Origin: a bacterium
GTDB taxonomy: Bacteria; Chloroflexota; Anaerolineae; Caldilineales; Caldilineaceae
Reading direction: 5' to 3'
Length of the DNA: 64,000 nt
Assembly: GCA_016124945.1 (NCBI GenBank)
Contig: WGMT01000019.1
Location: forward strand, 1-64,000
Positions within the stretch are counted from its first letter, which is position 1. Each line of letters starts with the position of its first letter. Below are positions 17,363-27,400 of the stretch, piece after piece. The position numbers and the translations under genes were made by a program. The notes below the pieces were generated by a model. The model was not told where the DNA came from. It searched no databases and saw only the letters and a program-made list of their open reading frames with translations.

Positions 17363-18340
17363 ATGTGCTTTTTGGAGAATGTAAATCGTTCGTCACCGGA
17401 AAACTGGGTCTCGTCCCGGTCGCCGGTGACCGAAGCAGGACAGTTGGTTGTGCTGGTCACATCGGGCGGGAAGCGTTTCTTGTTCCAACTGCAACCAGGT
17501 CAATATTTCCACACACATTTAGGATCGTTGCCCCACAACGATCTCATCGGTCTGCCCATGGGTACGACAGTTCACAGCCAGATTGGTCACGCCATGTTGC
17601 TGCTGGAGCCGTCGCTGGCTGATTTGATGACGCGGGTGCGCCGCACCACACAGATCATCTACCCCAAAGATGCCAATTACATTGTGCACAAGCTGAACCT
17701 GCGCTCGGGGAGCCATGTAATCGAAGCGGGGACGGGCAGCGGCGCGTTGACACTGGCGCTGGCCTGGTCGGTGGCACCGGCGGGGATGGTCTACACCTAC
17801 GAGGTGCGGGCGGAGAATTTCAATACCGCCGCCGAAAATCTGCGGCGCGCCGGCTTACAGCCCTTCGTCAAACAATATCAGGAATCGATCCGCGACGGCT
17901 TTCACCAACGCGGCGTCGACGCCGTCTTCCTCGACGTGCGCATGCCCTGGCACTACCTCGAACATGTGCGGACGGCGCTACGGCCTGGCGGCTTTTTTAC
18001 CAGCCTCGTGCCCACCACCAATCAGGTGACAGAGTTGTTGATCGGGCTGGAAGCCAGTGGTTTCGCCGACATTGAGGTGGAAGAGTTGCTCGTGCGCCGC
18101 TACAAACCTGTCCCCGATCGGCTGCGGCCCGACGACGAAATGGTCGGCCACACCGGTTTCATCATCTCGGCGCGCCCCATCGTCGATCCCAGTGATCCCA
18201 AGCGCTGGCTCTCACAAGAGCGCAAACGCTACGAGGCGCGCAAAGAAGTCGAAGCGATCATCGCCGAAGAAGAAGAACGACGCGCAGCAGAGCGAGATGC
18301 GGGGGGGAAGAAGTATCCGCGCATGCCGTTGCCGGGATGA
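17363..18340 (+). CDS. trmI: tRNA (adenine-N1)-methyltransferase, TrmI/GCD14 type
   Basis: A protein of 325 residues. The N-terminal beta domain (GQLVVLVTSGGKRFLFQLQPGQ, HSQIGHAMLLLEPSL) followed by RTTQIIYPKDANYIVHKLNL and the SAM-binding VIEAGTGSGALTLALA is diagnostic of TrmI, which methylates A58 (and in archaea A57/A58) in the tRNA T-loop. VFLDVRMPWHYLEHV carries the catalytic-domain Asp. The C-terminal 45 residues are Lys/Glu/Arg-rich and helical, longer than in many TrmI proteins. The ATG at 17363 directly abuts AAGG; the TTG at 17372 has better spacing, so the first three residues are uncertain. It stands in an operon-like run with the CCA-type enzyme upstream, giving a tRNA-modification flavour to the region. 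Confidence 0.88.
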   Translation: MCFLENVNRSSPENWVSSRSPVTEAGQLVVLVTSGGKRFLFQLQPGQYFHTHLGSLPHNDLIGLPMGTTVHSQIGHAMLLLEPSLADLMTRVRRTTQIIYPKDANYIVHKLNLRSGSHVIEAGTGSGALTLALAWSVAPAGMVYTYEVRAENFNTAAENLRRAGLQPFVKQYQESIRDGFHQRGVDAVFLDVRMPWHYLEHVRTALRPGGFFTSLVPTTNQVTELLIGLEASGFADIEVEELLVRRYKPVPDRLRPDDEMVGHTGFIISARPIVDPSDPKRWLSQERKRYEARKEVEAIIAEEEERRAAERDAGGKKYPRMPLPG

Positions 18341-18412
18341 AGATGAATGAGTGATGAATAATGAGTAGGGTGAGGCTGTTGGCGCATCTTACTCAATGTC
18401 AGTAAGTTAAGC

Positions 18413-18478
18413 GCGGAGAGAGCACGCCCACGTGCGGATCTATACGGCAGCAGCCGCACGTGGGCGTGCTCTCTCCGC
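18413..18478. repeat. 25-bp perfect inverted repeat (bidirectional hairpin)
   Basis: The 25 bases at 18413-18437 and 18454-18478 are exact reverse complements around a 16-base loop (stem bases include GCGGAGAGAGCACGCCCACG). It follows a decayed TGAGTAA-type arm at 18346-18368. No T-run follows directly. It may insulate trmI from the secretion locus, and a perfect 25-bp stem is longer than most terminators. Confidence 0.8.
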
Positions 18479-18513
18479 AGATGTTCGAGTGCTGAAACCT
18501 ACCACTGACCACA

Positions 18514-18546
18514 ACGCTCCGACCCACCGGTCGGGGCGTTTTTGTT
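18514..18546 (+). terminator. Rho-independent terminator before the type VII locus
   Basis: ACGCTCCGACC (18514-18524), loop CACC, GGTCGGGGCGT (18529-18539) then TTTTGTTT. One G-T pair only. It should end transcription from the 13.9-18.3 kb operon. The remaining gap to 18793 is AT-richer and presumably holds the secretion-locus promoter, although I see no convincing consensus (a TATGCT near 18660 is only suggestive). Confidence 0.8.
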
Positions 18547-18793
18547 TGTCCGTGGAGTGTTGGGGAGTTATGTGGAGATCAATGGAGGTTGGTGGATGGG
18601 GCAGGAGAAAGTCACAGGAAATGTGGCCGATTCCGAAGAACAAAAAGCAGAAACTTTCTGTATGCTGTCGTCAACGATGAAAGCTGTTGCTTCCTAAGCA
18701 GGCTCTTTCAGCGGTACGAGAAGCGCTTCTCTGTGTTTCCTGTTGTTCCCATCGCGATTCTTGCAATTGCAACAGTTGAATAGGAGAGATTCC

Positions 18794-19096
18794 ATGAGCG
18801 ATCAGATTCAAGCGGATTATGAACAGCTTGAGCAGGTGGCGGCCAAGTTTGCCCAACAAGCGGATTCGGTTGCCCAGATGATCCAGAGTGTGCGTGGCAG
18901 CATGGACAAGTTGGAAAACGGCGGCTGGATTGGTCGGGGTTCTTCGGCGTTCTTTGCCGAGATGAACAACAAGGTGCTGCCCGGCACCCAGCGGCTTCAG
19001 ACGGCGTTGACCGAAGCCGGCCGCGCCACACAGGAAATCAGCAACTTGGTGAAGCAGGCCGAAGACGAAGCCAGCACGCCCTTCCGAGTCGGCTAG
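18794..19096 (+). CDS. WXG100-family secreted protein (ESAT-6-like) 1
   Basis: Start ATG at 18794, seven bases after TAGGAGA. The product is exactly 100 residues, the family length. Two amphipathic helices flank the turn NGGWIGRGSSAFFAEM, with W45-I46-G47 as the WXG motif. WXG100 proteins form helical hairpin dimers and are exported by EssC/EccC ATPases, often recognising the ATPase's C-terminal modules. There is no signal peptide. It is the first of four consecutive small genes of this type in the secretion locus, each with its own strong ribosome site, so high stoichiometry is likely. Confidence 0.93.
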   Translation: MSDQIQADYEQLEQVAAKFAQQADSVAQMIQSVRGSMDKLENGGWIGRGSSAFFAEMNNKVLPGTQRLQTALTEAGRATQEISNLVKQAEDEASTPFRVG

Positions 19097-19177
19097 CCGA
19101 CGCCACACTACAGCCCAATGGGCGTCTACCCTGTCAACCGGTAGATGCACCACGCACTACGCTTCAGGAGAAATCAC

Positions 19178-19474
19178 ATGTCCGACAAGATTAAGCTAGA
19201 CTATCGCCTCGCCGAAGAGATGATCCAGACCTTCCGCAAAGGACAGCAACAGCTTCAAGAGACGATGCGCGAGATGCAGGCTGTGGCCAACACCATCGAA
19301 AATGGCGCCCTTCTTGGTGTAGGCGGCGACGCCTTCAAGGATGCCATCCGCAGCAAGCTGTGCAAGTCTATCGGCAACCTCGACGCCAAGTTCAAAGAAC
19401 TGGAAGGCGACGTGCGCAAGGCCGTGCAGTATATGCAACAGGCCGACAGCGAGTCGCAAGGCAAGTTCCAATAG
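19178..19474 (+). CDS. WXG100-like protein 2 (LLG in place of WXG)
   Basis: Start ATG at 19178, eight bases after AGGAG. A protein of 98 residues, predicted as two long helices broken at ENGALLGVGGDAFKDAI, where the usual W-x-G is L-L-G followed by V-G-G. Length, helix-turn-helix form and the GxGxxAF continuation (compare GRGSSAFFAE in protein 1) support WXG100 membership despite loss of the Trp. It probably partners protein 1 or 3 in a heterodimer, as Esx pairs do; this is inference from adjacency. Confidence 0.85.
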   Translation: MSDKIKLDYRLAEEMIQTFRKGQQQLQETMREMQAVANTIENGALLGVGGDAFKDAIRSKLCKSIGNLDAKFKELEGDVRKAVQYMQQADSESQGKFQ

Positions 19475-19535
19475 CGCCCCAACCGACTCTTCGTTCGATC
19501 TGAAATTGTCTTAGCCAACCTCAAGGAGGTATGCC

Positions 19536-19868
19536 ATGTTCGGAATTTTACTCCGCCTGGCGCGACAGGTGGTCGCCGGCGTGATGGGGCAGCTTATGCA
19601 ACAGATGAACATCGTCCAGCAGCAAGCCTATCGCCCCATGCAGATGATGGTGCAGCAGGTTGTCGGCGGCGTTTGGGTGGGCAAAGGGGCCGACGCCTTT
19701 GTGCAAGAAGTGCAAAGCCTGATGATGCCCAACACCGACCAGATTATCCAGCAGATCACGCGCACGCACCGTGACATTCAACGCGCCGTCGATATCATCG
19801 ACCGCGCCGACCGTCAGGTGCAGCAGCGGGTCAATGCCCTTGGCGACGTTTTCAACGCCATCTTCTAA
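19536..19868 (+). CDS. WXG100-like protein 3
   Basis: Start ATG at 19536 with a perfect AAGGAGG (19523-19529). A protein of 110 residues. VWVGKGADAFVQEV holds the W-V-G turn between two helices. The N-terminal helix is unusually rich in Gln and Met (MGQLMQQMNIVQQQAYRPMQ) and starts with a hydrophobic MFGILLRLARQVVAGV, so it may touch membrane or a hydrophobic partner. A role as secreted substrate or structural component of the type VII apparatus is inferred from family and position. Confidence 0.87.
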   Translation: MFGILLRLARQVVAGVMGQLMQQMNIVQQQAYRPMQMMVQQVVGGVWVGKGADAFVQEVQSLMMPNTDQIIQQITRTHRDIQRAVDIIDRADRQVQQRVNALGDVFNAIF

Positions 19869-19925
19869 CCAGCTATTTCTCTGGCAGGACATTCGTCCTC
19901 GGGCAGAGCATAAGGAGGTAACACA

Positions 19926-20228
19926 ATGAACTCTCGCGACGGCGTGTACATGGACATCCCCGCGGTGCGCAACATTTCCAAACGATTTGGCACCGTCAGC
20001 GATGTCCTCAAGAACGTGAGCAAGGTGTTGCAGGCATTGATCACCACGCTCAAGACCACAGCCTTTGTGGGCCTGGTGGGCGGACTGGCGCTGGCCCACT
20101 ACATGGAGATGATGAAACCCTTCATCGATCAGATGGCGCAGAAGTGCGCCGAACTGAGCAAAGACGTCAGCGGCTCGGTAGATGCTTACGAGCGGGGCGA
20201 TGCACAGGGCGCAACGCGTTTCTATTAG
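19926..20228 (+). CDS. WXG100-like protein 4 (FVG in place of WXG)
   Basis: Start ATG at 19926 after AAGGAGG. Exactly 100 residues. The turn reads TTAFVGLVGGLALAHYMEMM, an F-V-G substitute for W-x-G followed by a more hydrophobic stretch than in proteins 1-3. Helices on either side (NISKRFGTVSDVLKNVSKVL; KPFIDQMAQKCAELSKDVSG) keep the WXG100 outline. It is the last of the four tandem small genes; an inverted repeat separates it from the kinase-like gene. It may be a membrane-proximal member of the set, which is inference. Confidence 0.78.
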   Translation: MNSRDGVYMDIPAVRNISKRFGTVSDVLKNVSKVLQALITTLKTTAFVGLVGGLALAHYMEMMKPFIDQMAQKCAELSKDVSGSVDAYERGDAQGATRFY

Positions 20229-20230
20229 AA

Positions 20231-20370
20231 AGTGATTGGTGATTTGTGATTGGTGATTGGGTCTTGGAATGAGCGTCTGCATGTATGCGGCAACATGTCC
20301 GTCAGGACATTGATCGTACATTCATGGTCCCGCTACAAGCCCCAATCACCAATCACCAATCACCAATCAC
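20231..20370. repeat. Inverted repeat of GTGATTG units inside the type VII locus
   Basis: The left arm 20231-20261 (AGTGATTGGTGATTTGTGAT...) and right arm 20341-20370 (CAATCACC units) are complementary. It begins two bases after the stop of WXG100-like protein 4 and ends 22 bases before the start of the pseudokinase. Confidence 0.8.
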
Positions 20371-20392
20371 CTCCTCCCCCAAAGGCACTGCC

Positions 20393-21481
20393 GTGAAACA
20401 AGTCTGCCTCCTCTGCGACCGCACATCGCCAGACAATAACCTCTTCTGCCAGGAGAGCTACTGCCCGGCAGAACAGTCGCCCAGCATTCTGGAGTTTGGC
20501 GAATGGCTCAGCGACATTGAAATTGTGCGTCCACTTGTGGTGCAGCGGTCGGCGGTGCTTTACGAGGCGAACTATCACAACAGGCGAGTACTGCTTAAAG
20601 TGGCCCACCCCGGCCCTGAGCACAAGGAAAGGCTCAAGCGTGAGGCGGAATTTCTGCGTGATTGCCTGCTTAGCAATCAGCAGAACCGCTACCTGCCTCT
20701 CCTGCTGTCGCCGGAGATCGACAGGCCGTTGTCGGCGCAGCGCGACCCCTACGGCAAGACGATCCTCCGTCGTCACCTGCTCTACTACGTACTGTTTGAG
20801 CATGCCGAAGGTGAACCCCTGCGCGACATCCTGAAGAAGAATCCACAGCTATGGCTACGCCATGTCGGCTGGATCGCGCTGAGTTTGGCCGGCGCCGTGG
20901 CCTTTTTGCACAGCAAGGGCAGGCTCCACTTTGGCCTCTCCACCGAATCGCTGTTGGTGCACGTAGACGAAAAGAGCAACGTGCCGCAGGTGACACTCTT
21001 CGATCTAGGCATCTGTGCCGAGATTCGCAACCTGGCGCAGGAGTGGTACCACGACTTTACATCGCCGGCCAATGTGGCCCCCGAATTCCTCGGCGCGGCC
21101 TCGATTCAGCCCGACTACCGCACCGACGTCTACGGGCTGGGGCTGATCCTCTACGAACTGCTGGTTGGCGAACCGACTTACCCGGTGCGCTTGCGCAGCG
21201 ACGAGGACATCTACCAGATCGTTCAGAGAGCAGGTCGGGTGCCCATGATCCGCAGCGAAGACGTGCGCCGGCTGGCCGATATTGCGCTGCAAGCGGTGGA
21301 CCCACAACCTGACAGTCGCCAAGACAGCGCCCAAATCCTGGCCAAAGAGTTGCAAACCATTTTCGGCGCGGTGCCTGAACCCAAGAGCCGTCGCTGGCCC
21401 AGCCTGGCCAACCTGCTCCTAATTTTCGGCGGCCTCCTGCTCGGCGCATTGTTGATCGTCGTGATCATTTTGCTCTTCTAA
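20393..21481 (+). CDS. Zinc-finger, single-TM pseudokinase (EssB/YukC-like role)
   Basis: The start is a GTG at 20393, seven bases after AAAGG, giving 362 residues. Residues 5-24 hold C5, C8, C19 and C24, a small zinc ribbon. Residues about 40-320 follow the protein-kinase fold: Lys69 (VLLKVA) matches the ATP-binding Lys and Asp204 (LFDLG) the DFG Asp. However, the HRDLKPEN loop is HFGLSTES at residues 179-186: catalytic Asp is Gly, and the Lys and Asn are lost. Phosphotransfer is therefore unlikely. A C-terminal transmembrane helix occupies about 338-362. Ess systems of Bacillota use a membrane pseudokinase, EssB/YukC, next to EssC, and this gene sits ten bases before the EssC-like gene, so an equivalent scaffold role is a good guess. 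Confidence 0.82.
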   Translation: MKQVCLLCDRTSPDNNLFCQESYCPAEQSPSILEFGEWLSDIEIVRPLVVQRSAVLYEANYHNRRVLLKVAHPGPEHKERLKREAEFLRDCLLSNQQNRYLPLLLSPEIDRPLSAQRDPYGKTILRRHLLYYVLFEHAEGEPLRDILKKNPQLWLRHVGWIALSLAGAVAFLHSKGRLHFGLSTESLLVHVDEKSNVPQVTLFDLGICAEIRNLAQEWYHDFTSPANVAPEFLGAASIQPDYRTDVYGLGLILYELLVGEPTYPVRLRSDEDIYQIVQRAGRVPMIRSEDVRRLADIALQAVDPQPDSRQDSAQILAKELQTIFGAVPEPKSRRWPSLANLLLIFGGLLLGALLIVVIILLF

Positions 21482-21491
21482 GGATTCTTCC

Positions 21492-24400
21492 ATGAAGGAC
21501 CCGATCTACATCGACCGTCCACCCCGCATACAACCCGAACTGCCCTTCGGCCAATACGACATCCCGCGCCCACCGACGACCAACGACAACGGCTTCATGC
21601 AGATGTTGCAGATGGCCATCCCGCTGTTGACCATCATCGGCTTCGTCTTCATGTCGGGGTTGGGTGGCGGCGGGCGCGGCTGGATCGTGATCCCCATGGC
21701 GCTGTCGGTGGTGGCATCGGTAGCCTTTTCGCTCTACAGCTTCCGCAAGGAAAAGGCAAAGCAGGCCGCGCAAAAACGCGCCTACCAGGAACGGCTCATC
21801 GAACTCACCGGCGAAATGACGGGCTACCACGATCAGCAGCGCCGTTTCTACCGCTACAATTACCCCGATTGCGACACCGTGGAACGCATCGTACAAAATG
21901 CGCGCATCGAGGTGGAAAAAGAGAAGCGCAGCCTGCGCAGCGAGAGCCGCCTGTGGGAACGCCGCGTCGAGGACGACGACTTCGGTGTGGTGCGGTTGGG
22001 CATGGGCACCCTGGCCTCCACCGTCGTCTACGAAGTGGGCGAAATCGACGACATGGACGATCCCCTGGGACGGGCGGCCAAGAAGCTCGAAGAAGATTCG
22101 TTCTTCGTCGACGACATCCCAATCATCCTCTCGTTTCGGCAGCCCGTCGCCGAGCAGGACAGCACAACCCAGGACGAAACCGACAAAGAGAAGCGTGAGG
22201 CGGATCAGCAGCGTACCCCCGTCACCCATGCGCTGGGCGTCGCCGGAGACAAGCGCGCCGTCTACGAATTCAGCCGCGCCCTACTCGGCCACTTCGTCGC
22301 CTTCCACGCGCCCCTGGACGCTCGCCTCTACGTGCTGGCAACACAAAAAGATCCCTGGCAGTGGATGGACGAACTACCCCACAGCCAGGGCGACGAACAG
22401 AGCCGCTACACCTGTTTTGTGGAACAAATTGACCGCGAGCGCGCCGCCGATGCACTCAACGACGGCGAAGGCAACGAGTTGGATCAATTTTTGGAAGGGA
22501 TCCGCCGCGTCCTGGCCTCACGCAAGATCCGGCTGCAAGATCGCGAAGACAACGAAGACAAAGGCAGCGCCAATCTGCCCTTCCTCCTTGTGGTTGTCGA
22601 CCTGATGGATTCGACTTACGACCAGGAATCGCTGCTACGCGATCTGGAAGCCGACGCCGCCATGACGCTGCTGCTGGCCGAAGGCGCGCTGCTGGGCGCG
22701 GCGGTGATCTTCCTCGTGCCGGAGCGCAGCAAAGTGCCCAGTGGCTGCTCTGCCGTCCTCGAAGTGGAAAAGACGACGCCGGCCACCAACAGCCGCATGG
22801 AGCAGTACGAGCGGCTGCACTTCCGCTACAGCGAAATCGGCGTCAACTCGTTCCGCTACGTGGGCGTGGCCGACGCCATCCCCGATGCGGCGCGCATGGA
22901 CGCGCTGATCCGGCGCATGGCCGAACTGGACGTGCGCCAGGGCTTCGGCGCCAACCTGGCCACCAGCGTCCCCTTCCTCGATTTGATGGACTACAACAGC
23001 CTGACCGATCTCGAAGAAGACGCCAGAAAACGCTGGCGGCACAACAGCGAGCACGCCAAAGCCGATTGGCTGCGTGTGCGCATCGGGCGCATGACGGGCA
23101 ACAAGGCGCGCACGCTCACCTTCGCCGCCAACAAAGACGGCGTCCACGGCATGGTGGCGGGTAGCACCGGCTCGGGCAAGTCCGAACTGTTGATCTCATT
23201 GATCATGGGCATGGCCGTAAACTACGATCCCAGCGTCCTCAATTTTGTGATTGTCGATTTCAAGGGCGGCGCGTTCAACGAGTTAAAAAAGCTTCCCCAC
23301 TGTGTCGACGTCATCACCAACCTGGGCATGGACGGCGTCACGCGCATGTTCACGGCCATCAGCGCCGAACTCAACCGGCGGCAGGCGCTCAACGCCGAAA
23401 CCAAAACACAGAACATTATCGACTACCGGCGGCGCGGATTTCACGCGACACACAAGCCTTATCCTTTCCTCTTTATTATCATCGACGAATTCGCCGAGGT
23501 GATCGCCGAACGCCCCGAATACAAAGCCCAGTTGGAGACCATCACCCGCCTGGGGCGCGCCCAGGGCGTCTCGTTGCTGCTGGCGGCGCAGCGCCCCAGC
23601 GGCGTCACCGACCAGATGCGCTCCAACATCAAATACCGCATCTGCCTGCGCGTGGAAACCGCCGCCGAAAGCCGTGAAATGCTGCGCCGCGGTGACGCCG
23701 CCTGGCTGCCCAGCATCCCTGGCCGCGGCTTTTTGCAGGTTGGCAACGACGAGATTGAGCTGATCCAGGTGGCCTACGCCGGGGATCGCTACGTCGATCC
23801 GGCGCAACGACAGGCCGAACCGGCGGTGCTCTGGCCCCAACGCCGCCCCGCCGTCACCGTACAGGACGAAGAACCGCCGCGCCTCTACGAAGAGATCATC
23901 CGGCGGCTAGCCATGTTGGCCGAAGCGGAGAAGATCACGCCGCAGCGTGCGCCGTGGCCCGGCTTCTTGCCTACCCAATTGGCGCTGACGCAGACACTCA
24001 TCGCCGACGATCCCGCGGCCAAACCGCTCACTCACGCCGACTACATCCTGCCCGAGGAGTGCGCGCGCATTCGTCTCGGTGCACCGGAAACATCCATCCT
24101 GACGCTCAACCCATCCCTCAACCGCTGGCTTGACGGCGACACCGGCTGGCTCGACGTGCTCGACTGGGAAAAGCACGCCATGCGTCCTGTCGTCGGCCTT
24201 GTGGACAACCCCTACGCCGCCCAACAGTCGCCGTTGATCGTCGACCTGCCCCAAGGACATCTCGTCCTCTTCGGTGGGGCCGGCTGGGGCAAGACCAGCT
24301 TCCTGCGCACGCTAGTCACGTCGTTGGCCGCCACCCACTCACCTGATCACGCTCATGTCTATATTTTGGATCTGGGTGGGCGCACATTGGGCAGCCTGAG

Positions 24401-27400
24401 CAAGCTCCCCCACGTCGGCGCGGTGATCTTCCCCGACGAAGAAGGCTTCGTCGAGCGCGTGGAACAGCTTTTGCGCGAGATCGAAGCCATCATCGAAGCG
24501 CGCAAAGAGATGGGGATCACCGATCTTTACAGTTACAACCAGGCCCATCCCCACACCGCACTGCCCGCCATCCTGGTAGCCATAGACAATTTCACTGTCT
24601 TCAAAGAAAGCTTCGACAAGAACGAAGACGGCGTGGTCAGCATCATGGACAAGTTCATCAGCCTGGCACGTGAGTCGAAGAACTACGGCGTCCATTTTGT
24701 GATCACCGCCGACCGGCTGAACACGCTGAGCAACCAGCTTTTCAGCATCTTCGCCGAACGGCTCACACTCAAACTAGCCGACGCCGGCGACTACCGCGCC
24801 ATCACCGGCGCGCCTGTGAATGAGGTCGGCAACGTGCGCGGTCGTGGCTACACCCGCGGCGTGCACAAGGGGGAGCCGGTGGGGCTAAGTTTTCAGGTGG
24901 CGCAACCCCTCGATCTGCGCCGCGCCGAGAACGAAGAGCCCGCCGACGAGCGCGCCGAACTAGAAGCGCTGGCCCAGACGATGAACGACTTCATCGCCCA
25001 CAGCAGACACAAATACACCAAACCCATCTACGTCAGTGCGCTGCCCAAAGCGCTCTACTTCAAGGATCTACTGGCGCGGCAACACCGTGTCAGCGTAGAC
25101 GTAGAGTTCGCCCGTCACCTGGCTGCGCAGGCTGCCGAGCAGTGGGCGCGCAGCACGACAGCCAACGCCGCCGACTGGTTGCGCGTCACCCTGGGCGTGA
25201 TTTCGGGGGATCGGCCGCGCGAACTCTACTTCCAGGCCAAAGAGGACGGCGTCCACGGGCTGATTGCCGGCGGCACTGGTTCGGGCAAGTCGGAACTGCT
25301 GATGACGCTGATCATCGGGCTGGCGCTGCGCTACGATCCGTCCATCCTCAACTTTGTGCTGGTGGACTACAAGGGCGGCGGCGCGTTTCAGGCATTCTAC
25401 AAAAACGCCGAAAATCGCCTGCCCCACTGCGTCGATCTGGTGACCAACCTCAACAAGTCGGCGGTGCGCCGCATGTTCACCGCCATTACCGCCGAAATCG
25501 AACGCCGCCAGCGCCTCAACAAAGAGACACGCACCAGCGACATCGTTGAATACCGTAGTCGGGGCTATCACCTCCGCCTGCCCGACGGTTCGCCGGGGAT
25601 CCCGTACCCACACCTCTTTATCATCATCGACGAATACGCTGAGATGATCTCCGACAGCCCCGAATTCAAGACGGTGCTCGACACTATCACCCGTGTGGGG
25701 CGGGCGCAGGGCGTCAACTTGCTTTTGGCGGCGCAGCGGCCCACAGGCGTCACCGACCAGATGCGCGAGAACATCAAATACCGCATCTGCCTGCGCGTCG
25801 AAGGCGTGGACACCAGCCGCGAAATGCTGCGCCGCTCCGACGCCGCCTTCCTGCCCAGCGGCATGCCGGGCCGTGGCTACTTGCAGGTGGGCAACGATCG
25901 CATCGAGTTGATCCAGGTGGCCTACGCCGGTGAAAATTTCGACTTTGCCGAAGTCAACGAGCAGGGGCGACAGCCCAAGTTCTACGAAGTGGCGGTGGAC
26001 CTGACCCGCGATCTGGCCAAAGACAACGTCCCCAGCGCGCCGTGGCCGCCCTTCCTGCCCACGCAGTTGACCCTGTCCACGCCGTTGGCCGAGCGTTATC
26101 TTGATGCCAGCGAGAGCGGCATACTGTCTCTGGCCCAGCCTGGGTTGCCGTCCATGCTCAGCCCGTTTGTAGCAGGCTGGCTGCGCGGCGAGAACGGCTG
26201 GGGCCACATCGACTGGCGACAGACGGCCCTGCGCGCAGTCGTCGGCCTGGTGGATGATCCCTACGGAGCGCGCCAGTTGCCGTTGACCGTCGACTTTGGC
26301 CACGGTCATGCTGTCCTTTTCGGCGCTTCGGGCGCAGGCAAGTCTTCGTTCTTGCGTACGCTGGTGACGTCGCTGGCAGCCACCCATTCACCCGCCGAGT
26401 TCCACGCCCATGTCCTCGATTTGGGCGGGCGCAACCTGGACGCGCTGCGTCATCTACCGCATGTGGGCACGCTCGTCACCCCCGACGAGGGCGGCTACGA
26501 GGAGATCGTGCAGCAGTTGTTGCGCGAACTCAACGCCGAAGTAGAGCAGCGCAAAGGCATCTTCAGCCAGGCCGGCGTGACCACCCTGCCCGAGTACAAC
26601 CACGCCCACCCCGACGCTATCCTACCCGCTGTGCTGGTGGTGATCGACAACTTCGCCGAGTTCATCGAGACCTTCCGCAGCGACAAGGCCGAGGAAGGCG
26701 ACGAGAACAACGTCTTCGAAGCGTTTGTGGGGCTGGCTCGGCAGTCGCGGCCCTACGGCGTCCACTTCATCATCACGGCCAACCGCTTCAACGTCCTCAA
26801 CAGCAAGCTCTACAGCCTCTTCGCCGAACGGCTCACCCTGCACCTCACCGACGCCGGTGACTACTCCTCGATTGTGGGGGCGTTCGCTGGGGAAATCGAC
26901 GAGATCCCCGGGCGTGGGCTGCTCCGCATCGGGCGGCGTTCGCTGGAATTCCAGGCAGCGGTGGCGGCGGGTGATTTCGCGGACGGTCAACTGAGCGGCG
27001 AAATGCGGCAGATCCAGGCCGTAGGCGAGCAGATGCGCGCAGCGGGCCGGTGGACGGGCAAAGCGCCGCTGCGCATCAGCGCCCTACCCACCCGCGCCGA
27101 TTACAGCGAACTACTGGCCCTGCCCGACGTGCTCAACCTCGACACAGACCAGAACTATCTCGACTCGCTCAAAACGGCCATGCACGATCGCTGGACAGCA
27201 GCGCGCACGGCGCAGCAGGCCGGATGGCTCAGCGTGCCGGTGGGCAAAGTTTTCGGCAACCGGCCGCGTCTGCTCAAACTGGCGGCCAGCGAAGATGGCG
27301 TCCACGGTTTAGTGGCTGGCGGCACTGGCTCGGGCAAGTCCGAACTGCTGATGACGTTGATAGTCGGCCTGGCCCTGCACTACCCGCCCGACATCCTCAA

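Noticed and set aside
25068..26387. A 439-codon minus-strand open frame opposite the EssC-like gene
   Set aside because: It mirrors the P-loop modules in GC-rich codons, has no domain of its own, and similar antisense frames recur at each duplicated module.
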